From: Alcanivorax sp.
GTDB taxonomy: Bacteria > Pseudomonadota > Gammaproteobacteria > Pseudomonadales > Alcanivoracaceae
Length of the DNA stretch: 64,000 nucleotides
Direction: 5' to 3'
NCBI RefSeq assembly: GCF_017794965.1
Contig: NZ_CP051240.1
Location: 1,860,001 to 1,924,000 of the forward strand
A program made the position numbers and the translations under genes. The notes beneath the pieces were generated by a model. It saw only the letters and a list, made by a program, of their open reading frames with translations, did not search any database and was not told the DNA's origin. Positions 7,515 through 15,068 of the stretch are shown piece after piece (positions within the stretch are counted from its first letter, which is position 1; each line of letters opens with the position of its first letter).

Positions 7515-9884
7515 ATGACAGACGATACACAGAAAACAGATCAGATCCCGCAGGGCAGCCTGGCCCTGCCAGACCAGCTTAAGCCCCAGCGAATCTATGT
7601 TATCCCGGTGCGATACCGCCCCTTCATGCCCGGCCTGGTACAGCCGGTCATGCTCGATAAGGATACCTGGACCCAGACCCTGGAACGGGTCAGCCAGACA
7701 CCGCACCAATCCCTGGGATTGCTATACATCGGTGACGCGGACCCGGATACCATCGAGGCGGAGGCATTCCCTGAATACGGCTGTCTGGTCAAGGTTCATG
7801 CGCTCAACGAGGAGAACGACCACTTCCAGCTGGTGGCACAGGGCGCCGCACGCTTCAAGGTAGAAGGGTGGCTTAACCGCAAACGCCCCTTCATGGGAGA
7901 GGTCAGCTATCCGGAGCCTGACAGGGAATCTGATGAGACCATCCGTGCCTATGGCATGGCGATCATCAACACCATCAAGGAATTGCTGCCGCTGAACCCG
8001 CTCTATAACGAGGGGCTGCGTCACTATTTACAGAATTTCTCCCCCACAGAGCCCTCCCCGCTCACCGACTTTGCGGCCGCATTGACCAGTGCCAGCGGTG
8101 ATGAGCTGCAAGCGATCCTGGAAACCGTTCCATTGCGCCCACGCATGGAGAAAGTCCTCACGCTGGTGAAAAAGGAACTGGAGGTCGCCCGCCTGCAAAG
8201 TGAGATCACCGAAGAGGTGAATGAGAAGGTCAGCAAGCATCAGCGTGAATTCTTCCTGCGCGAGCAGCTCAAGATCATTCAGCGGGAACTGGGGCTGAGC
8301 AAGGATGACAAAACCGCAGAAGCCGATGAGTTCCGTGAGCGCATGAGCGCCCTGTCACCGCCGGAACCGGTGCGTAAACGCTTCGAGGATGAGCTGCACA
8401 AGCTGACCGTGCTGGAGACGGGTTCCCCAGAATACGGCGTGACGCGCAATTACCTGGACTGGCTCACCAGCGTGCCCTGGGGACAATACAGCGAAGACAA
8501 CCTGGATCTGAAACAGGCCAAGGCGGTACTGGAAAAGCACCACAGCGGCCTGGACGACGTGAAAGACCGAATTGTGGAATTTCTCGCTGTCGGCGCACTG
8601 CGCGGTGAAATCAAGGGCTCCATTGTTCTGCTGGTGGGCCCACCCGGTGTGGGCAAGACCAGTATTGGCAAATCCATTGCCGAGGCCCTGGGCCGCCGCT
8701 TCTACCGGTTCAGCCTCGGCGGTATGCGCGATGAAGCAGAGATCAAGGGCCACCGCCGCACCTATATCGGCGCCATGCCTGGGAAGCTGGTGCAATCGCT
8801 GAAGGAAGCCGGCACCGCTAACCCGGTGATCATGCTCGACGAGATCGACAAACTGGGGCAATCCTTTCAGGGCGACCCGGCATCCGCGCTGCTGGAAGTG
8901 CTGGATCCCGAACAGAATCAGGATTTCCTTGATCACTATCTGGATGAGCGCATGGACCTGAGTCATGCCCTCTTCGTGTGTACCGCCAACACCCTGGACA
9001 ACATCCCCGGGCCGTTGCTGGACCGCATGGAAGTGATTCGTCTGTCCGGTTATATCACTGAAGAAAAAGTAGCCATCGCGCGGCAGCATCTCTGGCCCAG
9101 AGCGCTTGATCGCGCCGGCGTGAAACCTTCACAGCTGAAGATCACTGACAGTGCCTTGCGCCAGGTGACCGAAGGGTATGCCCGCGAAGCCGGGGTGCGC
9201 AATCTGGAAAAGCAGCTCAACAAAATCATCCGAAAGGCCGCCGTGCGGCTGCTGGATGGCGAGAAACGCCTCAGTATCAATGGCAAGAATCTGACCGATT
9301 TTCTTGGTCAACCCTACTTTCAGACCGAGAAGACCCAGCGTGGCATCGGCGTGGTCACCGGTCTCGCCTGGACCAGCATGGGCGGCGCCACCCTGCCTGT
9401 GGAAGCCAGCCTGGTGCACAGCCGTCAGCGCGGCTTCAAGCTGACCGGACAGCTTGGCGATGTCATGAAAGAGTCCGCGGAAATTGCCTACAGCTATGTG
9501 GCCAGCCACCTGAAGGAATACGGCCTCGAGGAGGACATGCTGGATAATGCCTTTATCCATCTGCATGTACCGGAGGGAGCCACCCCCAAGGACGGCCCCA
9601 GTGCGGGCATCACCATGGCCACGGCCCTGCTGTCATTGCTGATGAAGAAGCGTCTGCCGCGAAAAGTGGCCATGACCGGCGAGCTGACACTCACCGGGCA
9701 GGTGCTGGCGGTCGGCGGCATTCGCGAAAAAGTGATTGCCGCCCGTCGCGTTGGCATCCGTGAGGTCATCCTTCCCGATGCCTGCCGGCGAGATTTTGAT
9801 GAGCTGCCGGACTACCTCAAAGAAGGGCTCACCATCCACTTTGCCAAGCAGTACAGCGATGTCTTCTCCCTCCTCTGGGGCTGA
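7515..9884 (+). CDS. Second, full-length ATP-dependent Lon-family protease (AsrA-like)
   Basis: A 789-residue complete Lon: N-terminal substrate-binding domain to about 210, a coiled-coil-like stretch (KVSKHQREFFLREQ), Walker A GPPGVGKT at 375-382, the Walker B segment VIMLDEIDK, and the S16 protease domain with catalytic S696 (KDGPSAG) and K739 (GGIREKV), 43 residues apart as in canonical Lon. It ends in LLWG. It is clearly a paralogue of the lon at 42737-45133. P. aeruginosa carries a comparable second Lon, AsrA, tied to heat shock and aminoglycoside tolerance; equivalence is inference. The ATG follows a modest GGATG. The gene overlaps rluA by 26 bases. Confidence 0.93.
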   Translation: MTDDTQKTDQIPQGSLALPDQLKPQRIYVIPVRYRPFMPGLVQPVMLDKDTWTQTLERVSQTPHQSLGLLYIGDADPDTIEAEAFPEYGCLVKVHALNEENDHFQLVAQGAARFKVEGWLNRKRPFMGEVSYPEPDRESDETIRAYGMAIINTIKELLPLNPLYNEGLRHYLQNFSPTEPSPLTDFAAALTSASGDELQAILETVPLRPRMEKVLTLVKKELEVARLQSEITEEVNEKVSKHQREFFLREQLKIIQRELGLSKDDKTAEADEFRERMSALSPPEPVRKRFEDELHKLTVLETGSPEYGVTRNYLDWLTSVPWGQYSEDNLDLKQAKAVLEKHHSGLDDVKDRIVEFLAVGALRGEIKGSIVLLVGPPGVGKTSIGKSIAEALGRRFYRFSLGGMRDEAEIKGHRRTYIGAMPGKLVQSLKEAGTANPVIMLDEIDKLGQSFQGDPASALLEVLDPEQNQDFLDHYLDERMDLSHALFVCTANTLDNIPGPLLDRMEVIRLSGYITEEKVAIARQHLWPRALDRAGVKPSQLKITDSALRQVTEGYAREAGVRNLEKQLNKIIRKAAVRLLDGEKRLSINGKNLTDFLGQPYFQTEKTQRGIGVVTGLAWTSMGGATLPVEASLVHSRQRGFKLTGQLGDVMKESAEIAYSYVASHLKEYGLEEDMLDNAFIHLHVPEGATPKDGPSAGITMATALLSLLMKKRLPRKVAMTGELTLTGQVLAVGGIREKVIAARRVGIREVILPDACRRDFDELPDYLKEGLTIHFAKQYSDVFSLLWG

Positions 9885-10548
9885 TGCAGCCCCCTATTAC
9901 GTTGTCCCCACCTGCCATGAGCGGGTGGGCGTCATCCATAGGGATGCGGATATCCTGTTGGTCAACAAGCCGGCTTTTCTGCTCAGCGTCCCCGGAAGGG
10001 CACCGGAAAACAAGGACTGCGCCATTACCCGGTTGCAACAGCAGTTCGACGATATCCGGCTGGTGCACAGACTGGATCTGGATACCTCGGGGATCATGGT
10101 GTTCGCCCTCAGCCACCAGGGCCAGAGCAAGTTGAGCCGGCTGTTTCAACTGCGCACAGTGAAAAAACGCTATCAGGCGGTGCTGCATGGCCTGGTGGAA
10201 CAGGACCGGGGCAGCATCGATTTACCCTTGATTGCCGACTGGCCAAACCGGCCATTGCAGAAGGTATGTCATGAGACCGGCAAGAACGCCCTGACCCACT
10301 ATGAGGTGCTGGCACGCGATGAGAAACGGAACCGCACCCGTGTCGCTCTCAGTCCGGTTACCGGGCGCAGTCATCAGCTGCGTATTCATTGCCGAGAACT
10401 GGGCCACCCCATTATCGGCTGCGACATGTATTCCCCGCCGGAGGTGGAAGCCCTCAGCCCCCGCCTGCTCCTGCACGCCGAATGGCTCGGCTTTAACCAC
10501 CCCATCACCGGCCTTTGGAGCGAGTTCGCTTCCCCCTGCCCGTTCTAA
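9859..10548 (+). CDS. rluA: Pseudouridine synthase RluA (23S rRNA psi746 / tRNA psi32)
   Basis: A 229-residue RluA-family synthase. The catalytic motif HRLDLDTSG gives D73. Segments LLSVPGR, DLPLIADWPNRPLQKVC and TGRSHQLRIH match E. coli RluA itself rather than RluB/C/D, and no S4 domain is present, as expected for RluA. The enzyme isomerises U746 of 23S rRNA and U32 of several tRNAs. The ATG at 9859 lies inside the end of the Lon gene; the longer frame to 9736 is only the shifted lon sequence. The overlap suggests translational coupling with the upstream protease. Confidence 0.88.
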   Translation: MSSPSSGADAAPYYVVPTCHERVGVIHRDADILLVNKPAFLLSVPGRAPENKDCAITRLQQQFDDIRLVHRLDLDTSGIMVFALSHQGQSKLSRLFQLRTVKKRYQAVLHGLVEQDRGSIDLPLIADWPNRPLQKVCHETGKNALTHYEVLARDEKRNRTRVALSPVTGRSHQLRIHCRELGHPIIGCDMYSPPEVEALSPRLLLHAEWLGFNHPITGLWSEFASPCPF

Positions 10549-10550
10549 AG

Positions 10551-10716
10551 CCGATTCGCGGTCGAACGACCGCTCCTACAGTTCCTGCGGCGCATGCCCC
10601 CCCCATCCACCTCCCGGAGGTTCTCTTGTTTTGTAGGAGACTCAGCTTGCTGAGCGAATGGGAGGCGAGATAAACCCGACCGCCAGGTTCGCCCGTCAAG
10701 CGGAGCTCCCACAGCC
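10551..10716. repeat. REPIN-like cluster of three REP palindromes
   Basis: A forward copy ends in CGCTCCTACAG (10571-10581), an inverted copy begins TTGTAGGAGACTCAGC (10631-10646), and a third forward copy ends GAGCTCCCACAGC. Paired inverted REPs with GTRG heads are the arrangement called REPIN in Pseudomonas. Confidence 0.55.
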
Positions 10717-10757
10717 GGAATGCCAAGGTGTTGGGCTTTGTTTTTTGGGTTTTAGCT

Positions 10758-10785
10758 ATTAACTATTCACTGTTAACTATTAACT
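10758..10785. repeat. Heptad array, ATTAACT family (4 units)
   Basis: Units ATTAACT, ATTCACT, GTTAACT, ATTAACT. The surrounding 37 bases are identical to those at 51276-51303 and, as there, the array ends five bases before the stop codon of the minus-strand gene. Confidence 0.8.
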
Positions 10786-10790
10786 GCTCT

Positions 10791-11114
10791 TCACTCCCAC
10801 TCATCCCCATAATCATGCAACAACTCCTCCCCGGCCTTGATCTTCTTCAGGGCCACCACAGTCAGGTCTTCGTAATACGCCACATTGGGCTTCTTGCCAT
10901 GATTGATGAATTTCAGGTCGCATTGGACCTTGTACTTTTCCTTGCCCTCGTCATCGATCCACAGCACGTGAGGGCCATCCCCCTTGGTGCGTCGTGCCTT
11001 GCACAGGCCCAGCTCAGTGCCTTTGGCAATAGGTTTGGCGGCGAACAGGCCGCGTCCATGCAATTTGCTTTCACGCACTTCCAGAAGATCATCTCGCAGA
11101 TACGGTTTGGCCAT
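10791..11114 (-). CDS. Small SET-domain protein
   Basis: A 107-residue protein that is nearly all SET domain: ESKLHGRGLFAAKPIAKGTEL at the start, the NH pair in LKFINHGKKPNV near residue 70, and the terminal GEELLHDYGDEWE. SET proteins are lysine methyltransferases. This bacterial version lacks pre- and post-SET cysteine clusters, so substrate and activity are unknown. The NHS/NHxxxPN motif that binds SAM is conserved as NHGKKPN. The ATG at 11114 has AGGAAA upstream. It is divergent from the ABC1 gene at 11218. Confidence 0.85.
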   Translation of the reverse strand: MAKPYLRDDLLEVRESKLHGRGLFAAKPIAKGTELGLCKARRTKGDGPHVLWIDDEGKEKYKVQCDLKFINHGKKPNVAYYEDLTVVALKKIKAGEELLHDYGDEWE

Positions 11115-11217
11115 GGGGGTCAGCTTTCCTGTTGATTAACGCTCTGGCATTTTGCCAGAGAATGTCACAGTCTTCAGGGAATCACTTTTTTATGACAGAT
11201 CGACAAGGATACGTTTT

Positions 11218-12879
11218 GTGAATCTGATGCATACCGGTAAAGACCTGCTGCGCATGAATGAACTGGCAGCCATCCTGTTCCGTTATGGTTTTGCTGATGT
11301 CATTCGCCGGCTCGGACTTGCCACTCCCATCGAGCAGGCCGGCAAGCTGGTACGCAGCCCGGTGAAAGGTGACATGCTGCGTATGGGCACTGCAGAGCGC
11401 CTGCGTCACGCCATGGAAGAAATGGGGCCGACCTACGTCAAGCTGGGCCAGGTACTGGCAACCCGGGTGGACCTGTTTCCCATGGACTGGATCAATGAAT
11501 TTGAGAAACTGCAGGACCAGGCCTCACCGATTCCGTTTGAAGAACTCAGCCCGCTGGTGGAAGCATCGCTGGGAAAACCCATCGACACGCTCTTTGCTCG
11601 CATTGATCCGGAGCCCATTGGGGTCGCGTCCATCGGCCAGGTGCACAGTGCCCTGACTCGCCGTGGCCAGAAGGTGGTCCTGAAAATCCAGAAACCCAAC
11701 ATTCGTGAAAAAATCGAGTCGGACCTGCGGTTACTGGACCAGCTGGCCAAGATTGCCTCGGACAACTCCGTGGAATTGCGACGATATCGTCCAGTGGAGC
11801 TGGTGCGTGAATTCCGCCGCTCCCTGCTCCGGGAACTGGATTTCACCATTGAAGCGCGCAATGCAGACCGGATTCGCAAGAATATGCGCTCGCTGAAATG
11901 GCTGACCATTCCCCGTGTTCACTGGGACCTGTCTTCACCCACGGTGCAGGTACAGGATCTGGTCCAAGGGATACCCGCACGTGCCGTGGAACGAATTGAA
12001 CAGGCCGGCATGGATCGACAGCTGGTGGCACGGCGCGGTGCGCTGGCCGCCTGGAAAATGGTGCTGGAAGACGGTTTCTTCCATGCCGACCCCCACCCCG
12101 GCAATTTCATCATTCTCAGCGGCAACCGCATCGCCATGCTGGATTTCGGCATGGTCGGCAAGCTCAGCCACAGCCGGCGTGAACAAATTCTCCAGTTGAC
12201 CCGATCTGTGGTCATGCGCGAGGCGGAGCAATGTGCCGGTGTACTGGCCAACTGGTCGGACGGGCAACCGATCAAATTCGAACAACTGGTGTCTGATGTA
12301 GAAGACGTGATCAACCAGTACCACGGGGTATCCCTGTCACAACTTGATATCACCGCCCTGCTGGCGGATGTCACTGCCATGGTCCGCAACCATAATCTGG
12401 TGCTGCCCAGCGATATCGCGTTACTGATCAAGGCGATCATTACCTTGGAAGGATTCGGGCGCCTGCTCAACCCGGATTTCGACCTGATGACTGAAGCGGA
12501 GCCCCTGCTCAAGCGGATGATTCGCACCCGCTACTCGCCAGTGAGACTGGCCAAGAGCCTGAGCATGCGCGCCCTGGACGTGGTGGACAAGGTCTATGCT
12601 CCACCTTCAGTGCCCGGCCAGGGATCACAACAGGACAGTGGCATTGATCCACGCCACCTGGAACGACTGGTCACTCGACTGGAGCGGGGTCAGTATCGAC
12701 AGGTGCAGGCGCTGTTAGTGCTTGCAGGCTTCATCGGTGGCAGTATCCTGTTGGCCGGCAAGGTAGCCCCGGCCCCCTGGGGTGTGTCCGTTCTGGGGCT
12801 AGTGGTATTTCTTGGCAGTGCTGGCTGGGCCAGCTGGCTGATGTTTGTTTCCCGCCGATACCTGAGGGAATGGGAGTAA
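11218..12879 (+). CDS. ABC1/UbiB-family kinase with C-terminal membrane anchor
   Basis: About 553 residues. The KxGQ motif is intact (KLGQ, 75-78); GVASIGQVH, VVLKIQKPN, ELDF, HADPHPGN and MLDFG follow in order. Two C-terminal hydrophobic helices (LLVLAGFIGGSILLAG and VSVLGLVVFLGSAGWASWLM) anchor it to the membrane, as in UbiB. The length is close to E. coli UbiB (546), but the N-terminus differs and the ubiE-ubiJ context is absent, so it is a paralogue-type ABC1 protein. I chose the GTG at 11218 because AAGGAT precedes it by seven bases; an ATG at 11227 is the alternative. It is followed by the M48 gene after five bases. Confidence 0.85.
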   Translation: MNLMHTGKDLLRMNELAAILFRYGFADVIRRLGLATPIEQAGKLVRSPVKGDMLRMGTAERLRHAMEEMGPTYVKLGQVLATRVDLFPMDWINEFEKLQDQASPIPFEELSPLVEASLGKPIDTLFARIDPEPIGVASIGQVHSALTRRGQKVVLKIQKPNIREKIESDLRLLDQLAKIASDNSVELRRYRPVELVREFRRSLLRELDFTIEARNADRIRKNMRSLKWLTIPRVHWDLSSPTVQVQDLVQGIPARAVERIEQAGMDRQLVARRGALAAWKMVLEDGFFHADPHPGNFIILSGNRIAMLDFGMVGKLSHSRREQILQLTRSVVMREAEQCAGVLANWSDGQPIKFEQLVSDVEDVINQYHGVSLSQLDITALLADVTAMVRNHNLVLPSDIALLIKAIITLEGFGRLLNPDFDLMTEAEPLLKRMIRTRYSPVRLAKSLSMRALDVVDKVYAPPSVPGQGSQQDSGIDPRHLERLVTRLERGQYRQVQALLVLAGFIGGSILLAGKVAPAPWGVSVLGLVVFLGSAGWASWLMFVSRRYLREWE

Positions 12880-12884
12880 AATTG

Positions 12885-13673
12885 ATGACCTTTCGTGGAA
12901 AAATCCTTATCACCGTTCTGGCGGGCAGCCTGGCAGCCTGTGCCACCTCCCCCTTGGGGCGCAACCAGTTTCTGCTCATGCCGGAAGACCAGATGAACGA
13001 GATGGGCGCCACCGCCTATGCGCAGATCAAGCAGGAAACCCCTGTCAGCAAGGATCAGCGCCAGACGGCCTATGTCCGTTGTGTCACCGATGCCATCACT
13101 ACCACGCTTGCTGACAAACAAAGCTGGGAAGTGAATCTGTTTGATGACAACGCCGCCAACGCCTTCGCACTTCCCGGTGGCAAAATCGGCGTCAATACCG
13201 GGTTATTGAAAGTGGCCAAGAACCAGTCCCAGCTGGCCACCGTGATCGGTCACGAGATTGGCCATGTACAGGCGCAACACTCCAACGAGCGCATGTCACT
13301 GGAGTACGCCACCCAGAATGGTCTCGGCTTGCTGGGCACCATTGCCGGCCAGGATACCGCCGTCAAACAAGGCATCTTCGCCGCCCTGGGCCTTGGCGCC
13401 GAGTATGGAGTCACCCTGCCCTTTAGCCGCAAACATGAGGCCGAGGCGGATATTGTAGGACTGCAGCTCATGGCCAATGCCGGCTTTGATCCCCGCGAGA
13501 GCGTCAATCTGTGGATCAATATGGCGGCGTCCAACGGTGGCGAACCCCCGGAGTTCATGTCCACCCACCCGTCCAACGAGACCCGGATCAACGGCCTGCA
13601 GTCCAAACTGCCTGAAGTGATGCCGCTGTATAACAAGGCGAAGGCTGCCGGGCGTAACCCGAGCTGCGGGTAA
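12885..13673 (+). CDS. M48-family metallopeptidase lipoprotein (LoiP/YcaL-like)
   Basis: A 262-residue lipoprotein with lipobox LAAC (C19). The zinc motif HEIGH is at 123-127 and the third ligand lies in HEAEAD (E185/E187). It belongs to the small periplasmic M48 peptidases (LoiP, YcaL, BepA-like) that clear misfolded envelope proteins; no TPR domain follows, so it is not BepA. The ATG at 12885 has GGAG eight bases upstream. The five-base gap to the ABC1 gene indicates an operon. The stop lies three bases before a heptad array. Confidence 0.9.
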   Translation: MTFRGKILITVLAGSLAACATSPLGRNQFLLMPEDQMNEMGATAYAQIKQETPVSKDQRQTAYVRCVTDAITTTLADKQSWEVNLFDDNAANAFALPGGKIGVNTGLLKVAKNQSQLATVIGHEIGHVQAQHSNERMSLEYATQNGLGLLGTIAGQDTAVKQGIFAALGLGAEYGVTLPFSRKHEAEADIVGLQLMANAGFDPRESVNLWINMAASNGGEPPEFMSTHPSNETRINGLQSKLPEVMPLYNKAKAAGRNPSCG

Positions 13674-13676
13674 TAA

Positions 13677-13704
13677 ACGCAACACGCATCACGCTGCACG
13701 CAAC
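13677..13704. repeat. Heptad array, ACGCAAC family (left arm)
   Basis: Four units, ACGCAAC, ACGCATC, ACGCTGC, ACGCAAC, begin three bases after the M48 stop. They are the inverted counterpart of the array at 13790-13824 on the other side of the terminator. Confidence 0.8.
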
Positions 13705-13761
13705 AACGCGAATGCAGTCTTGGTGCAACTTCAATGCGGGACTTCGCGCTGAAGCCAAAAT

Positions 13762-13790
13762 AAAAAACGCGGCCATTGGCCGCGTTTTTG
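13762..13790. terminator. Bidirectional terminator between M48 peptidase and nfuA
   Basis: The stem AACGCGGCCA/TGGCCGCGTT is flanked by A6 and T5 tracts, so it can serve both converging genes. Confidence 0.9.
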
Positions 13791-13824
13791 CGTGTTGCAT
13801 GATGCGTGTAGCGTGATGCGTTAA
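13790..13824. repeat. Heptad array, GCGTGTT family (right arm)
   Basis: Five units, GCGTGTT, GCATGAT, GCGTGTA, GCGTGAT, GCGTTAA. The stop codon of nfuA (complement of 13821-13823) lies in the last unit. It is the inverted partner of 13677-13704. Confidence 0.8.
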
Positions 13825-14414
13825 CTGTAGTAAGCGTTTTCGGTCACCGAGTGGTCCGTTTTGTCGCGGACACCGGTGAGCTCCGGAATGCGCTCTTTCA
13901 GGGTCTTTTCCACCCCGTCACGCAAGGTCACGTCCACCACCGAGCAGCCCTGACAACCGCCACCGAATTCCAGTACGGCGACCATATCTTCGGTCAGTTC
14001 CAACAGCTGAACGCTGCCCCCGTGACTGGCCAGGTTGGGATTGATCTCGGCGTACAGCACGTAATTGATCTTTTCCTCGACAGAGGCATCCTCGCTGATA
14101 TCCGGTACACGGGATTTGGGTGCGCGGAAGGTGAGCTGGCCCCCCATGCTGTCCTTCTTGTAGTCGATGACGGCATCTTCCAGGTAGCGAACACTTTTGC
14201 CCTCGATCCAGGCATGGAAACCCTCGTAGTCATAGCGAACATCATCCTCTTCCTGCTCGCCATCAGGACAGTAGGCCATGCAGCACTCCGCATGTGGGGT
14301 GCCGGGACGCTCAACAAAAATGCGCACACCAATGCCGCCCTGGTCCTGTTTACCCAGCAAATCACGCAGGTAGTCCTGAGCGGGTTCGGTGATGTCGATC
14401 AACTGCTCTGCCAT
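13821..14414 (-). CDS. nfuA: Fe-S biogenesis protein NfuA
   Basis: A 197-residue NfuA: an N-terminal degenerate A-type domain (residues 1-100) followed by a Nfu domain with the cluster-binding GGCQGCS (C154, C157). Two NfuA protomers share a [4Fe-4S] cluster that is delivered to apo-proteins such as aconitase (acnB is also in this window). The length matches E. coli (191). The upstream region contains a strong match to the IscR type 1 operator, consistent with Fe-S-responsive control. Its stop codon is formed by a heptad repeat unit. Confidence 0.95.
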   Translation of the reverse strand: MAEQLIDITEPAQDYLRDLLGKQDQGGIGVRIFVERPGTPHAECCMAYCPDGEQEEDDVRYDYEGFHAWIEGKSVRYLEDAVIDYKKDSMGGQLTFRAPKSRVPDISEDASVEEKINYVLYAEINPNLASHGGSVQLLELTEDMVAVLEFGGGCQGCSVVDVTLRDGVEKTLKERIPELTGVRDKTDHSVTENAYYS

Positions 14415-14465
14415 TTCGGTTCCTGATCCGGTTCGTGGCCACAGGCATGATTCAGCCCGCGGAAC

Positions 14466-14490
14466 TATCCTGACTATTTTAGTCAGGTAC
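14466..14490 (-). promoter_or_regulatory. Predicted IscR type 1 binding site upstream of nfuA
   Basis: The core is the perfect 19-base palindrome CCTGACTATTTTAGTCAGG (14469-14487). With GTA following, it fits about 21 of 25 positions of the E. coli IscR type 1 consensus as I remember it (GACT, four to six A/T bases, then GTC). It sits 52-76 bases before the nfuA start, where it would overlap a promoter. IscR control of nfuA is known in E. coli. Confidence 0.65.
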
Positions 14491-14606
14491 TCGGCAGTTG
14501 CAAATGATCGCGCTCACGGATTCACCCTCCCCCCTGTTAGTTGTCCGTACCGAGGAGTAGAATAAGCTTATTCTCAAATTGGTATCTGGCAGCCCCCAGG
14601 ACAGCA

Positions 14607-14834
14607 ATGACTGAACATAGCGACAGCGACAAACAGGACAAACCCTCCCTGCTGCAAACCATCCAGAGCATTCTGGCCGCCCTGTTCGGGGTCCAGAGTG
14701 GCAAGAACCGGGAGCGGGACTTCACCAAGGGTGACGCCGGCAACTACCTGGGCGTTTATGTGGTGCTGGTTATTGCTCTGGTCATCGGCATGATCATCAC
14801 GGTCAATATGGTGCTGGACGCGGCGGCAAAGTAA
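14607..14834 (+). CDS. DUF2970 small membrane protein
   Basis: A 75-residue protein with the DUF2970 signature: LLQTIQSILAALFGVQS, then NRERDFTKG, then one C-terminal transmembrane helix (LGVYVVLVIALVIGMIITVN). The function of the family is unknown. The ATG at 14607 has AGGA six bases upstream and removes an unlikely 22-residue extension. It is divergent from nfuA and precedes cysI on the same strand, with 234 bases between. Confidence 0.85.
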   Translation: MTEHSDSDKQDKPSLLQTIQSILAALFGVQSGKNRERDFTKGDAGNYLGVYVVLVIALVIGMIITVNMVLDAAAK

Positions 14835-14847
14835 CTTCACGCTGCAT

Positions 14848-14871
14848 CCCTGTCTATCGTCAATGACAGGG
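14848..14871. other. Inverted repeat after the DUF2970 gene
   Basis: CCCTGTC and GACAGGG are separated by ten bases. No T-tract follows, so it may be a weak terminator or an operator for cysI. The rest of 14835-15068 is AT-rich (TTATAG and CTATAA half-sites near 14944 and 14976) and probably holds the cysI promoter. Confidence 0.35.
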
Positions 14872-15068
14872 CGCATAAACGTGATCCTCCCGCTTTTCAC
14901 TACCAGAAAGGGCTGGCAGCCACCCCATTTCAAACATCTGAAAGTTATAGAGATATGCCAAGATATTTCTTTTAACTATAAGGGCGCTTTGCTAGAGTGC
15001 CGCACTGCCTGAAGAAGGCACTCCTTTCCTTTTGAATTCTCGAGCATTAAGGACGGTGATACGGTCCC

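Larger units (their letters stand above)
10549..10790. other. Repeat-filled intergenic region between convergent rluA and SET genes
   Basis: There is no gene here. Three REP-like palindromes occupy 10551-10716 and a 7-base-period array occupies 10758-10785, ending five bases from the SET stop codon. I see no ordinary terminator. Confidence 0.7.

Noticed and set aside
9736..9858. An N-terminal extension of RluA
   Set aside because: The sequence is the shifted frame of the Lon C-terminus and has no similarity to RluA.
14940..14985. A CysB-binding site upstream of cysI
   Set aside because: The AT-rich TTATAG/CTATAA half-sites are suggestive, but CysB sites are too degenerate to call by eye.
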